From contig NZ_CP043929.1 in the NCBI RefSeq assembly GCF_008632455.1, positions 4,490,006 through 4,554,005 on the forward strand: a stretch of 64,000 bases of DNA, in the 5' to 3' direction. Below are positions 1 through 8,928 of the stretch, piece after piece; positions within the stretch are counted from its first letter, which is position 1, and each line of letters starts with the position of its first letter. A program made the translations under genes and the position numbers. Source of the DNA: Methylomonas rhizoryzae. Its GTDB lineage: Bacteria; Pseudomonadota; Gammaproteobacteria; Methylococcales; Methylomonadaceae. Under the pieces are notes generated by a model, which was not told where the DNA came from, searched no databases, and worked only from the letters and a program-made list of their open reading frames with translations.

Positions 1-2
1 CT

Positions 3-185
3 GCGGCGCCGGTAGAAATTCCGGAAGCCTTACTGCAACAACTGGCGCCGGGCGGCGTCATGGTCATTCCGGTTGGGCCGGAAGGCTGGCAGGAATTGCA
101 CCGCATCACGCGGACCGCGAACGGTTTCGAAGACGAGGTTTTGGAAAGAGTGTCTTTCGTGCCGTTTTTATCCGGCATCAGCTAA
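3..185 (+). CDS. pcm: Protein-L-isoaspartate O-methyltransferase, C-terminal fragment
   Basis: Only the last 60 codons are in the window; the reading frame enters at base 3 and ends at TAA 183-185. The fragment carries a run like APGGVMVIPVG followed by a C-terminal VPFLSGIS, the layout of the end of Pcm-type SAM methyltransferases that repair isoaspartyl residues in damaged proteins. The family assignment comes from the tail alone; the SAM-binding motifs lie outside the window. A stem-loop with a short T-run follows 20 bases after the stop. Confidence 0.7.
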   Translation, partial: AAPVEIPEALLQQLAPGGVMVIPVGPEGWQELHRITRTANGFEDEVLERVSFVPFLSGIS

Positions 186-654
186 ATTGAAACTTAGAAA
201 AAAGTCGCGGCGACCGCAATCGCCGCGGGCTTTTCCATTGCCCGGATAACAGCTAGCTCCTTACCATTATCCGGGGCTTTCCCTGGCATCTTATTTTCCA
301 TGTTCACGGGGGAGAGAACTAAAAATCCCTGACACCTGTTTTTATTAAGCTATAAGCGTGCCATTGTTTAATCTCTTCTGTAAAAAGCGGCTTGCCGATT
401 TTCGCAAATATCATCGCCCGCCCCAGCAAAAACAAGCTAAATAATTGAAATAAAATTATTTTTATCGCGTTCCGCAGCCCGATTCGATAAACGTCCCGCC
501 GGCTATTTCGCGGGTGTTCCGGCTCCGGCAATTTGATTTTAATTTGATCCTTAGAGTCTACGCTGCTCGACGGCAACACTAACCCTTAAAACTATGTTAT
601 TTAACCCGGCAAACTGGGCCAAATAACCCATACATCTTTCTTCTCCTTCGGCAT
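186..654. other. Gene-poor gap between pcm and icd
   Basis: About 470 bases without a convincing gene. Besides the pcm terminator it holds a second hairpin (CCCGGATAA 241-249 with TTATCCGGG 267-275, followed by GCTTT) and an imperfect palindrome (GTTATTT 596-602 with AAATAAC 621-627) where the icd transcript would end. An 86-codon open frame lies on the minus strand at 319-579; it has a hydrophobic middle but no clear ribosome-binding site and no family I recognise, so I do not call it a gene. Confidence 0.5.
206..236 (+). terminator. Rho-independent terminator after pcm
   Basis: A perfect 8-bp stem (CGCGGCGA 206-213 with TCGCCGCG 220-227) closes a 6-base loop and is followed within 3 bases by TTTT (231-234). 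It sits just downstream of the pcm stop. Confidence 0.6.
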
Positions 655-1887
655 TCAAGCAAGCGCCGGCACTTTTTCCAGCCGGCTTTGCAGCTCGGTT
701 AAAAACGCTTCAGTGGTCATATAAAGGCCCGGACTCACCGCGTCGCCGTGTATGCAGACCGCCAAATCCTTAGTCATCGCCCCGCTTTCCACGGTGTCTA
801 CGCAGACTTTTTCCAGCTTATGGCAAAAATCGATCAAGGCCTGATTGCCATCCAACTTACCGCGAAAGGCCAAGCCGCGGGTCCAGGCGAATATAGAGGC
901 AATCGGATTGGTGGAAGTCGCTTTACCTTGCTGATGCAAACGGTAATGTCGGGTCACGGTACCGTGCGCGGCTTCGGCCTCCATGATTTTGCCGTCCGGC
1001 GTGACCAGCGTCGAGGTCATCAAACCCAGCGAGCCGAAACCTTGGGCGACGGTATCGGATTGCACGTCGCCGTCGTAGTTCTTGCAAGCCCAGACGAATG
1101 CCCCGCTCCATTTCAGGGCCGAGGCAACCATGTCGTCTATCAATTTGTGCTCGTACACCAAGCCTTTGGCTTCGAAATCGGCCTTAAATTCCGCCTGATA
1201 AATGGCTTCGAAGATGTCCTTGAAGCGGCCGTCGTACTTTTTCAAGATGGTATTTTTGGTGGACAAATACAACGGCCAGCCTCTGTCCAGCGCCACGTTG
1301 AAACAGCTGCGCGCGAAACCGGCGATAGACTCGTCGGTGTTGTACATCGCCAAGGCCACGCCGTCGCCTTCGAAATGGTAAACCTGATAACTTTGCTCGC
1401 CGCTGCCGTCGTCCGGCGTGAACGTGATGGTCAGTTTGCCTTTGCCGCGCGTCACGAAATCAGTAGCCCGGTATTGGTCGCCGAACGCGTGCCGGCCTAT
1501 GCAGATCGGCTGGGTCCAATTCGGCACTAGCCGAGGCACGTTGTTGCAGATAATGGGTTCGCGAAACACGGTACCGTCCAAAATATTGCGGATCGTGCCG
1601 TTGGGCGATTTATACATGCGCCTTAAGCCGAATTCCGCTACCCGCGCTTCGTCCGGGGTGATGGTCGCGCATTTGATGCCGACGCCGTGTTTCTTAATTG
1701 CGTTTGCCGCATCGATGGTGATTTGGTCATCGGTCGCATCGCGTTGCTCAATGCTCAAATCGAAGTATTCGATAGGCAAATCCAAATACGGCAATATCAA
1801 GCGGTCCTTGATGAAATGCCAAATAATGCGGGTCATTTCGTCGCCGTCGATTTCGACGACGGGTTGGTCTACGCGTATTTTGTTCAT
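655..1887 (-). CDS. icd: NADP-dependent isocitrate dehydrogenase (eukaryotic-type homodimer)
   Basis: This 410-aa protein converts isocitrate to 2-oxoglutarate and CO2 with NADPH formation in the TCA cycle, in the cytoplasm. It begins VVEIDGDEMTRIIW and carries YKSPNGTIRNILDGTVFREPI, the substrate-binding region typical of the roughly 410-aa dimeric subgroup found in mitochondria and some bacteria. It is not the E. coli Icd subgroup. The chosen ATG has GGAG six bases upstream. It is divergent from the DksA-like gene and stands alone as a transcription unit. Family assignment is secure; cofactor preference is inferred from subgroup. Confidence 0.95.
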   Translation of the reverse strand: MNKIRVDQPVVEIDGDEMTRIIWHFIKDRLILPYLDLPIEYFDLSIEQRDATDDQITIDAANAIKKHGVGIKCATITPDEARVAEFGLRRMYKSPNGTIRNILDGTVFREPIICNNVPRLVPNWTQPICIGRHAFGDQYRATDFVTRGKGKLTITFTPDDGSGEQSYQVYHFEGDGVALAMYNTDESIAGFARSCFNVALDRGWPLYLSTKNTILKKYDGRFKDIFEAIYQAEFKADFEAKGLVYEHKLIDDMVASALKWSGAFVWACKNYDGDVQSDTVAQGFGSLGLMTSTLVTPDGKIMEAEAAHGTVTRHYRLHQQGKATSTNPIASIFAWTRGLAFRGKLDGNQALIDFCHKLEKVCVDTVESGAMTKDLAVCIHGDAVSPGLYMTTEAFLTELQSRLEKVPALA

Positions 1888-1943
1888 GCCCGGCTCCGGC
1901 GGATTAAGTGGATTAGCACTATAAGCTTAGCGTAGCTGCGGCG

Positions 1944-1972
1944 TTGCGTTGGCGGTTGCTTCATTGTATAAG
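1944..1972 (+). promoter_or_regulatory. Candidate sigma-70 promoter for the DksA/TraR-like gene
   Basis: TTGCGT at 1944-1949, a 17-base spacer, then TATAAG at 1967-1972. It lies in the divergent icd/dksA-like intergenic space, 39 bases before the start codon. Assigned by eye from consensus only. Confidence 0.4.
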
Positions 1973-2011
1973 CTAGCCTGGGTTTACGTTTTCGGCGCAT
2001 AGCCTAATCGC

Positions 2012-2356
2012 ATGAAAGACTACCGAGATTTGCGCAACCAACTGCTGAGCATGCTGGAAGATTTGGACGACCGTCTAGGCAAGATCGCCGACGCGGATAC
2101 GCCCGGCGCTACGGCGGAAAACGCAGGCCCGCGCCAAACCGAAGCTTGCCGGGCCGAGGAATTCGGCGCCGAAGATGCGGCGCGTGGCGAGATCGACAAA
2201 ATCAAACAGGCCCTCGGCAATATCGATAAACACACGTACGGCATTTGCCTACAGTGCGGCAAGCCGATTAAGAAGGCTCGGCTAGCCACCGCGCCGTTTA
2301 CCCTGCACTGCGAATTCTGCGCCCCAACGCCGAATAAATCCGGCCGCAAAGCCTGA
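2012..2356 (+). CDS. DksA/TraR-family zinc-finger protein
   Basis: This 114-aa protein has an N-terminal helical segment and a C-terminal zinc finger with C79-x2-C82 and C100-x2-C103, the arrangement of the DksA/TraR family that binds the RNA polymerase secondary channel. It is shorter than DksA (about 150 aa) and closer in size to YbiI/TraR-like members. An acidic stretch (residues about 49-61, EEFGAEDAARGEI) sits where the coiled-coil tip would be. Whether it affects transcription like DksA cannot be told from sequence. It is transcribed divergently from icd. Confidence 0.85.
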   Translation: MKDYRDLRNQLLSMLEDLDDRLGKIADADTPGATAENAGPRQTEACRAEEFGAEDAARGEIDKIKQALGNIDKHTYGICLQCGKPIKKARLATAPFTLHCEFCAPTPNKSGRKA

Positions 2357-2520
2357 CCTTGCGGATTGCCTATCCGCCCCCGCTTCAGATCCCCCTTTAA
2401 TCAACCGTCAGGTAACTGCCGGGCTGCCGCAAATCCGTAACCGGCTCACAGGCTGCCCCGGCCCGATTCTGTACTATTCTTGGCTCATTCCCTTCGACTC
2501 GACCTTTGAGTAACCAAGCT

Positions 2521-3558
2521 ATGGATATCGCCGAACTGTTGACCTTTTCCGTAAAAAACAAAGCTTCCGACTTGCACTTGTCCGCCGGCTTGCCGCCGAT
2601 GATCAGGGTCGACGGCGATATTCGCCGCATCAACATTCCGGCCTTGGAGCATAAGGAAGTGCACGCGCTGATTTACGACATCATGAACGACAAGCAGCGG
2701 CGCGACTACGAAGAGTTTTTGGAAACCGACTTTTCCTTCGCCTTGCCCGGCGTGGCCCGTTTCAGGGTCAATGCCTTCAACCAAGACCGCGGTGCCGGGG
2801 CGGTATTCAGGACTATTCCATCGAAAGTGCTGACCTTGGAGGAACTCGGCGCGCCGAAATTTTTCGAAGAAGTCTGCACCAAGCCGCGCGGGCTGATTTT
2901 GGTTACCGGGCCCACCGGCTCCGGCAAGTCCACCACGCTGGCGGCGATGATCAATCACATCAATTCCAACGATTACTCGCACATCCTGACCGTCGAAGAC
3001 CCTATAGAATTCGTGCACGAAAGCCAGAAATCGCTGATCAACCAGCGGGAAGTGCATAGGGACACGCTAGGCTTCAACGAAGCCTTGCGCTCGGCCTTGC
3101 GGGAAGACCCGGACATCATCCTGGTCGGCGAGATGCGCGACCTGGAAACCATACGCCTGGCGTTGACCGCCGCGGAAACCGGCCACCTGGTATTCGGCAC
3201 CCTGCATACCACCTCGGCGGCAAAAACCATAGACCGCATCATCGACGTCTTTCCGGCGGCGGAAAAAGACATGATACGCTCCATGCTGTCCGAGTCGCTG
3301 CAAGCCGTGATTTCTCAAACCTTGTTGAAAAAGGTGGGCGGCGGCCGAATTGCCGCGCACGAAATCATGGTCGGCACCCCGGCTATCCGCAACCTGATCC
3401 GCGAGGCCAAGGTCGCGCAAATGTATTCCGCCATTCAAACCGGGCGCAAGGACGGCATGCAAACCCTGGATCAAAACCTGAAGGAACTGGTCGATCGCGG
3501 CCTGATCACCGGAAAAGCGGCGATGACCAAGGCGGTCAACAAAGACATTTTCCGTTAA
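2521..3558 (+). CDS. pilT: Type IV pilus retraction ATPase PilT
   Basis: This 345-aa hexameric cytoplasmic ATPase drives pilus retraction for twitching motility and DNA uptake. Visible motifs are Walker A GPTGSGKST (residues 130-138), Walker B region LVGEMRD (202-208), the His box TGHLVFGTLHT (220-230) and the PilT-specific AIRNLIRE (288-295). The open frame extends to a TTG at 2506, but homologues begin MDIAELL, so I use ATG 2521. pilU follows after 23 bases and the two are probably co-transcribed. Confidence 0.96.
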   Translation: MDIAELLTFSVKNKASDLHLSAGLPPMIRVDGDIRRINIPALEHKEVHALIYDIMNDKQRRDYEEFLETDFSFALPGVARFRVNAFNQDRGAGAVFRTIPSKVLTLEELGAPKFFEEVCTKPRGLILVTGPTGSGKSTTLAAMINHINSNDYSHILTVEDPIEFVHESQKSLINQREVHRDTLGFNEALRSALREDPDIILVGEMRDLETIRLALTAAETGHLVFGTLHTTSAAKTIDRIIDVFPAAEKDMIRSMLSESLQAVISQTLLKKVGGGRIAAHEIMVGTPAIRNLIREAKVAQMYSAIQTGRKDGMQTLDQNLKELVDRGLITGKAAMTKAVNKDIFR

Positions 3559-3581
3559 CCGTTTTTTGGGGGAGATAGGTT

Positions 3582-4718
3582 ATGGACTTCAAAGCGTTAT
3601 TGGCCTTGATGGTGGAAAAAAAAGCATCCGACTTGTTCATCACCGCCGGCAAACCGCCGTGCATGAAAATCGACGGCAAAGTGGTGGAGATTTCAAAAAA
3701 CATTCTTACCGCCGAACAGGCGCTGAAAGTGGTGCACAGCATCATGGACCAGCGGCAGAAAGACGAATTCGAACACACCAAAGAATGCCAGTTCGCCCTG
3801 GGGGTACACGGCCTGGGCCGGTTCCGGGTTAGCGCCTTTACCCAACGCGACGCGGCCGGCATGGTGTTGCGCCGCATCGAAACCCATATCCCCGATACCG
3901 AAGAACTGCACTTGCCGCCGGTTTTGAAAGAACTGATCATGCATAAACGCGGCTTGGTGATGTTCGTCGGCGCCACCGGCACCGGTAAATCCACATCGCT
4001 GGCAGCCTTGATCAAGCACCGCAACGCGAACAGCAGCGGCCACATCATCACCATCGAAGATCCGATAGAATTCGTGCATCCGCATAACGGCTGCATCATC
4101 ACGCAACGCGAGGTCGGCCTGGATACCGAATCCTACGAGGTGGCGTTGAAAAACACCTTGCGGCAAGCGCCGGACGTGATTCTGATCGGCGAGGTCAGAA
4201 CCAAGGAAACCATGCAACACGCCATCACCTTCGCCGAAACCGGCCATTTGTGCTTGTGCACCTTGCACGCCAACAACGCCAATCAAGCTTTGGACCGCAT
4301 CCTGCACTTCTTTCCGGAAGAAATGCACAACCAAATTTTTATGGACTTATCCTTGAATCTACGCGGTATCGTCGCCCAGCAACTGGTAAAACGGGCCGAC
4401 GGCAACGGCCGCTATCCGGCCATCGAAATATTGCTGAATACGCCGCTGGTTTCCGATTTGATTCGCAAGGGCGAAGTGCATAAACTGAAAGAATTGATGA
4501 AAAACTCGCGCGAACACGGCATGCAGACCTTTGACCAAGCCTTGTTCGATTTGTACGCCGCCGGCAAAATCAGCTACGAAGACGCTCTGCTTGCAGCGGA
4601 TTCCAGAAACGAAGTGCGCTTGATGATCAAGCTGAGCACGGAAACCGGTGGTTTCGACGACGAAAACATGCGTTTAAGCGAAACCGATGAAGAAAGCGGT
4701 CGATTGTATAAATTTTAA
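3582..4718 (+). CDS. pilU: PilT paralogue, retraction ATPase PilU
   Basis: This 378-aa accessory retraction ATPase works with PilT at the pilus base. Walker A GATGTGKST lies at residues 130-138, followed by the IEDPIEFVHP and TLHANN regions typical of the family. It lacks the PilT AIRNLIRE motif (NTPLVSDLIRKGE takes its place) and has an extended C-terminal tail, both PilU traits. A strong GGGGGAGATAGG ribosome-binding site precedes the ATG. Its last 32 bases overlap the mltB frame. Confidence 0.95.
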   Translation: MDFKALLALMVEKKASDLFITAGKPPCMKIDGKVVEISKNILTAEQALKVVHSIMDQRQKDEFEHTKECQFALGVHGLGRFRVSAFTQRDAAGMVLRRIETHIPDTEELHLPPVLKELIMHKRGLVMFVGATGTGKSTSLAALIKHRNANSSGHIITIEDPIEFVHPHNGCIITQREVGLDTESYEVALKNTLRQAPDVILIGEVRTKETMQHAITFAETGHLCLCTLHANNANQALDRILHFFPEEMHNQIFMDLSLNLRGIVAQQLVKRADGNGRYPAIEILLNTPLVSDLIRKGEVHKLKELMKNSREHGMQTFDQALFDLYAAGKISYEDALLAADSRNEVRLMIKLSTETGGFDDENMRLSETDEESGRLYKF

Positions 4719-5880
4719 ATTCAAATCCACAGCCAACGCCTTACGCCTATCGCCGATAGTTCTTGCGCTGTTTTTATCGGCGGCATGCGCCGGCCAGCAA
4801 GCCGGTCGTAGCGGCCCTAAGCCGCAGAGCCACGCCCCCGCACAGCCAAACACACCCGGCCCATTGCGCGACTCCGGTCCCGAGGAACGGCGGATGCCGG
4901 CCGAAACCGGCGCGTATCGGGCAAGCCAAATCGGCGGAGATTTTGCCGGCTATGCAAGCTTGCAAAGCTTTATCGATTACATGGCCGGCAAACACGGGTT
5001 CAGCCGCGAGTATTTGTACGGCGTGTTCTCGCAAGCCAAGCGCAAGCAATGGACGTTGGACTATTTGCGTAAGTCCGATCAAAGCCTGAAAAGCCCGCCC
5101 GGCAAAGGCAGCTGGTCACGCTATCGGGCCAAATTTTTGGACGAGCGCCATATCAACAGTGGTGTGGCATTCTGGCAAAAACATAAACACACGCTGGAAC
5201 GGGCCAGCCGGCAATACGGTGTGCCGGCCGAATATATCCTGGGCATTATGGCGGTGGAAACCACCTTCGGCAGCTTTGTCGGCAAAGACCGCATCTTGGA
5301 TGCGCTGACTACGCTGGCCTTCGATTATCAGCGCCGAGGCGACTACTTTCGCGCCGAATTGGAAAACTTTCTGGTCATGACGCGTAACGAGCATCTAGAC
5401 CCGGTGCAACCGGTCGGCTCCTACGCCGGGGCGATGGGCTTGGGGCAATTCATGCCCGGCAGTTTTCTGGAATGGGCGGTGGATTTTAACGGCGACGGCC
5501 GCCGCGATTTATGGAATCCGGAAGACAGCATAGGCAGCATCGCCAATTATTTCGCTCAACACGGTTGGCAAGCCGGCCAACCGGTCATTGCCGGCATACA
5601 AGGCAAACCGAGCAGTTTAGACGATTTGCAGCACGGCCTCAGCGCGGCCTATTCGCCCGGGCAACTGCAGCAACGCGGCGTCGTACCGTCGAAAAACTGC
5701 GGCTGCGACGGCCCGTTAAGGCTATTGCTGTTGCGCCACCAACACGGCGACGAATATCTGATCGGGTTTCCCAATTTCTACGTGATCACCCGTTACAACC
5801 AAAGCACCCACTACGCCATGGCGGTACACGAATTGGCGCAAGCCATTAAGCTCAAAAGCGCAGCCTTGGCCGCCAATTAA
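4687..5880 (+). CDS. mltB: Lytic murein transglycosylase B (membrane-bound)
   Basis: This 397-aa protein cleaves the MurNAc-GlcNAc bond of peptidoglycan, forming 1,6-anhydromuropeptides. It has a basic N-terminus, a hydrophobic segment and a lipobox-like LSAAC (Cys34), so it is probably an outer-membrane lipoprotein. The catalytic Glu is expected in MAVETTFG (E191), and DFNGDGRRDLW resembles the EF-hand calcium site known in Slt35. The start overlaps pilU by 32 bases, and no later in-frame ATG precedes the signal sequence. Overlap with pilU suggests co-expression with pilus retraction; a functional link is inference. Confidence 0.92.
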   Translation: MKKAVDCINFKFKSTANALRLSPIVLALFLSAACAGQQAGRSGPKPQSHAPAQPNTPGPLRDSGPEERRMPAETGAYRASQIGGDFAGYASLQSFIDYMAGKHGFSREYLYGVFSQAKRKQWTLDYLRKSDQSLKSPPGKGSWSRYRAKFLDERHINSGVAFWQKHKHTLERASRQYGVPAEYILGIMAVETTFGSFVGKDRILDALTTLAFDYQRRGDYFRAELENFLVMTRNEHLDPVQPVGSYAGAMGLGQFMPGSFLEWAVDFNGDGRRDLWNPEDSIGSIANYFAQHGWQAGQPVIAGIQGKPSSLDDLQHGLSAAYSPGQLQQRGVVPSKNCGCDGPLRLLLLRHQHGDEYLIGFPNFYVITRYNQSTHYAMAVHELAQAIKLKSAALAAN

Positions 5881-5881
5881 G

Positions 5882-5915
5882 CGCGCGGGCGCAACCAACA
5901 TCCGCCACCCGCGCG
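5882..5915. terminator. Hairpin between convergent mltB and dapD
   Basis: CGCGCGGG (5882-5889) pairs perfectly with CCCGCGCG (5908-5915) around an 18-base loop. There is no T-run, so it may act as a weak bidirectional terminator or transcript-end stabiliser. Confidence 0.35.
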
Positions 5916-5922
5916 AAGATTA

Positions 5923-6741
5923 TCAGTCTCTGAGCAATTCGTTGATGCCGGTTTTGCTGCGGGTTTTTTCGTCGACTTGTTTGATGATGACCGCACAATA
6001 CAAGCTATGGCTGCCGTCTTTGCTGGGCAGGTTACCGGACACCACCACCGAACCGGCCGGGATGCGGCCGTAGCTGACTTCGCCGGTCATCCGGTTGAAA
6101 ATCTTGGTGCTTTGGCCGATGTAGACGCCCATCGACACCACGCAGTTGTCTTCGACGATCACGCCTTCGACGATCTCGGAGCGGGCGCCGATGAAACAGT
6201 TGTCGCCGATGATGGTCGGGTTGGCTTGCAAAGGCTCCAACACGCCGCCGATGCCGACGCCGCCGGACAAATGCACGTTTTTACCGATTTGCGCGCAGGA
6301 ACCCACGGTTACCCAGGTATCGACCATGGTGCCGCTGTCGACATAAGCGCCGATGTTAACGTAGGACGGCATCAAGATAGCGCCGGGAGCGACATAGGAG
6401 CCATACCGGGCCACGGCATTAGGCACCACGCGGACGCCGGCTTTGGCGAAATCGTCTTCGCTATACTGGCTGAATTTGGTCGGCACTTTGTCGTAGTAAC
6501 GCACGTCGCCGCTCTCGATAACTTTGTTTTCGTTGATGCGGAACGACAGTAGCACGGCTTTTTTCAACCATTGGTTGGTGACCCAGTCGCCGTCTTTTTT
6601 CTCGGCAACGCGGGCTTCGCCCTTGTCGAGCAAATTCAATGCGGTGGCGACGGCGTCGCGAATTTCCGGGGAAACGGAGGACGGGCTAATTTCGGCGCGG
6701 TTTTCGAACGCGGCGTTGATGATGGTTTCCAGGTTTGACAT
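5923..6741 (-). CDS. dapD: 2,3,4,5-tetrahydropyridine-2,6-dicarboxylate N-succinyltransferase
   Basis: This 272-aa enzyme transfers succinyl from succinyl-CoA to tetrahydrodipicolinate, the committed step of the succinylase route to diaminopimelate and lysine. The C-terminal half shows the hexapeptide-repeat left-handed beta helix (GAILMPSYVNIGAYVDSG, GSCAQIGKNVHLSGGVGIGG) and the family motif for CoA binding. Length matches the usual 270-275 aa. It is last in a minus-strand run argC, M48 protease, dapC, dapD, and is separated from dapC by a REP-type repeat pair. Confidence 0.96.
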   Translation of the reverse strand: MSNLETIINAAFENRAEISPSSVSPEIRDAVATALNLLDKGEARVAEKKDGDWVTNQWLKKAVLLSFRINENKVIESGDVRYYDKVPTKFSQYSEDDFAKAGVRVVPNAVARYGSYVAPGAILMPSYVNIGAYVDSGTMVDTWVTVGSCAQIGKNVHLSGGVGIGGVLEPLQANPTIIGDNCFIGARSEIVEGVIVEDNCVVSMGVYIGQSTKIFNRMTGEVSYGRIPAGSVVVSGNLPSKDGSHSLYCAVIIKQVDEKTRSKTGINELLRD

Positions 6742-6767
6742 GGTTGTTTCAGGTTAAGTTAAAAAAT

Positions 6768-6845
6768 GTAGCTTGGGTTAGGCGTAAGCCGCAACCCGAC
6801 AGGATGGCTTTGATTGTCGGATTAGGCCACGTTAATCCGACCTAC
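6768..6845. repeat. REP-type palindromic repeat pair (BIME-like)
   Basis: Two hairpins face each other and each begins with GTAG at its outer end, as is known for REP elements. The first reads GTAGCTTGGGTTA on the plus strand with a GGGTTA...AACCC stem (6775-6797). The second, read on the minus strand from 6845, is GTAGGTCGGATTA, and it forms a perfect 9-bp stem GTCGGATTA (6815-6823) with TAATCCGAC (6832-6840 plus one base). The GTAG of the second element contains the dapC stop codon. No REP-associated transposase is present in the window. Confidence 0.6.
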
Positions 6846-8041
6846 CTCAAATTTTCGATAAAGGTTTTGATGCGCTGCGCGGCTTCCACGCATTCTGTCA
6901 ACGGCGCAACCAAGGCAATGCGCACGTGGTTGGCGCCGGGGTTGATGCCGTTGCTGTCGCGGGACAAATAACTGCCCGGCAACACGGTAATGTTTTGTTC
7001 GGCGAATAATTGCCGGGCAAATTCGGTATCACTGATAGACGTCTTCAGCCAGATATAAAAACCGGCCGGCGGCCGGCTGATCTCGCATACGTCTTTGAGA
7101 ATATCGATGAAGGCGGTGAATTTGTCGCGGTACATCTCGCGGTTACGCCTAACATGTTCTTCGTCGTTCCAGGCGGCGATGCTGGCGTGCTGGGTCGGCA
7201 CCGGCATCGGGCAGCCGTGGTAGGTGCGGTATTTGAAATACTGATTCAACACCGCGGCATCGCCGGCCACAAAGCCGGAGCGCAAGCCCGGTGCATTGGA
7301 GCGCTTGGACAGGCTTTGGAAAATCACGCAGCGTTTGAAAGCGGTACTGCCGGCGGCGTAAGCACTTTGCAGCAAGCCCTGCGGCGGATTAGTCTCGTCG
7401 TCGTACAGTTCGGTATAACATTCGTCCGAAGCCACCACAAAATCGTATGTTTCCGCCAATGCCAATAATTTCAGATGATCGGCTTGTGACATCACCGCCC
7501 CGGTCGGGTTGCCGGGCGAACAGATGAACGCCAATTGGCAGCGCCGCCAAATGTCAGCCGGCACACTGTCGAAATCCGGCAAATAGCCGTTTTCCGCCGT
7601 CGTATTCAGATAATACGGCTCGGCACCGGCCAACAACGCCGCACCTTCGTAGATCTGATAGAACGGATTCGGCATCAGCACCACCGGCTTGTCGGCCGGA
7701 TCGACCACCGCCTGCACCAACGAAAACAGCGCTTCCCGGGTGCCGTTGACCGGCAGCACCTGGGTTTCCGGATCCACGCTCGCATCCGGCAGCGCGAACC
7801 GCCGGCAGGTCCACGCCGCAATGGCGGCACGCAATTCCGGCAAGCCTTTGGTGGTCGGATAGTGCGCCAGGCCATGCAGATGTTGCAGCAAAGCCTCTTG
7901 AATGAAATGCGGCGTCGGATGCTTGGGCTCGCCGATCGACATGGCGATATGCGCTTTGTCGGCCGGCGGCGTAATGCCTTGCTTGAGCGCCGCCAGTTTT
8001 TCGAACGGATAAGGATGCAGTTGGTTTAAATTCGGATTCAT
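6842..8041 (-). CDS. dapC: Succinyldiaminopimelate transaminase
   Basis: This 399-aa PLP enzyme converts N-succinyl-2-amino-6-ketopimelate to N-succinyl-LL-diaminopimelate. It is a fold-type I aminotransferase with PGNPTG (175-180), DECYTELYDD (206-215) and the PLP-binding Lys in SLSKRSNAPGLRSGF (K246). Its N-terminus, beginning MNPNLNQLHPYPFEKL, is characteristic of the proteobacterial DapC group, and dapD lies directly downstream. The stop TAG at 6844-6842 lies inside the flanking REP element. The M48 gene ends 6 bases upstream, so the genes are probably one operon. Confidence 0.93.
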   Translation of the reverse strand: MNPNLNQLHPYPFEKLAALKQGITPPADKAHIAMSIGEPKHPTPHFIQEALLQHLHGLAHYPTTKGLPELRAAIAAWTCRRFALPDASVDPETQVLPVNGTREALFSLVQAVVDPADKPVVLMPNPFYQIYEGAALLAGAEPYYLNTTAENGYLPDFDSVPADIWRRCQLAFICSPGNPTGAVMSQADHLKLLALAETYDFVVASDECYTELYDDETNPPQGLLQSAYAAGSTAFKRCVIFQSLSKRSNAPGLRSGFVAGDAAVLNQYFKYRTYHGCPMPVPTQHASIAAWNDEEHVRRNREMYRDKFTAFIDILKDVCEISRPPAGFYIWLKTSISDTEFARQLFAEQNITVLPGSYLSRDSNGINPGANHVRIALVAPLTECVEAAQRIKTFIENLR

Positions 8042-8047
8042 CTCGGT

Positions 8048-8833
8048 TTACTTACTACAGCGCGGCTGTTTGCCGGCACGCATGGCCTGTTGTTGCAATT
8101 GCACGGCTTGCGGGATCTGCTGGTTTAAATTGTCGATACGGCTGGCATGCGAAGGGTGGGTCGACATGAACTCCACCGGCTGCCCGCCTTGCGAAGCTCT
8201 ATCCATCTTCAACCAAAGGTTAATGCTTTGGCGCGGATCGAATCCGGCTTTGGCCATTAAATTCAGGCCTATGGTATCGGCCTCGCTTTCCTGCACCCGG
8301 CTGAACGGCAATATCAGTCCGTATTGAGCGCCCAGCCCCAATGCCCCCATGGCCATCTGCCCCATCTGGCTTTGCGGATTGGCCATGGCTTGCACCATCG
8401 ACAAGCCGGTGCTGACCGCGGTTTCTTGCGACAAGCGCTCGTTACTGTGCCGGGACAATACGTGACCCACTTCGTGGCCGATAACCGCAGCCAACTGGTC
8501 TTGATTGTCCACCAATTGGATCAGGCCCGAATGCACGCCGATTTTATTACCCGGCAACGCAAACGCGTTCAAACTATCGTCTTGAAACACCACCACTTCC
8601 CATTGCCCGCCGGTCACGGAAGTAATCGCATACGCCACGCATTGCGCGAATCGGTTAAAGCCGGCGTTGTTACTGACCGGATTTTTGCTTTTCATCGTGT
8701 CGAAGGCCTGCAAGCCCATTTGGTCGACCTGACTGTCCGGCATATAGATGAATTGACTACGTCCGGTCGGGCTGGTAACGCACGCGGCCGCGACCAGCGC
8801 TACTGCGCATAATCCGAAAAGTTTTTTCGGCAT
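8048..8833 (-). CDS. M48-family metalloprotease lipoprotein
   Basis: This 261-aa protein has a signal peptide with a lipobox-like VAAAC (Cys18), a zinc-protease motif HEVGH (120-124) and a downstream third ligand in ESEAD (Glu184). It resembles the LoiP/YggG group of periplasmic or outer-membrane M48 proteases, known for envelope quality control. The open frame runs 14 codons further upstream, but the ATG at 8833 has an excellent AAGGAGGG ribosome-binding site and starts a proper signal peptide. It sits between argC and dapC; no metabolic link is evident. Confidence 0.9.
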   Translation of the reverse strand: MPKKLFGLCAVALVAAACVTSPTGRSQFIYMPDSQVDQMGLQAFDTMKSKNPVSNNAGFNRFAQCVAYAITSVTGGQWEVVVFQDDSLNAFALPGNKIGVHSGLIQLVDNQDQLAAVIGHEVGHVLSRHSNERLSQETAVSTGLSMVQAMANPQSQMGQMAMGALGLGAQYGLILPFSRVQESEADTIGLNLMAKAGFDPRQSINLWLKMDRASQGGQPVEFMSTHPSHASRIDNLNQQIPQAVQLQQQAMRAGKQPRCSK

Positions 8834-8928
8834 GGCCACCCTCCTTAAAAAACAAAACGCCATTTTACCGTACATTATTCGCCTACCTGTAATTCAGACC
8901 ACAACCTGAAACCACGCGAGGCCAGCGG

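Noticed and set aside
319..579. 86-codon minus-strand open frame in the pcm-icd gap
   Set aside because: No clear ribosome-binding site, no recognised family, and it lies among hairpins in a gap; could be a chance frame or remnant.
748..1530. Long plus-strand frame opposite icd
   Set aside because: Antisense to a secure gene in high-GC coding DNA; composition (His, Arg, Val-rich) is typical of shadow frames.
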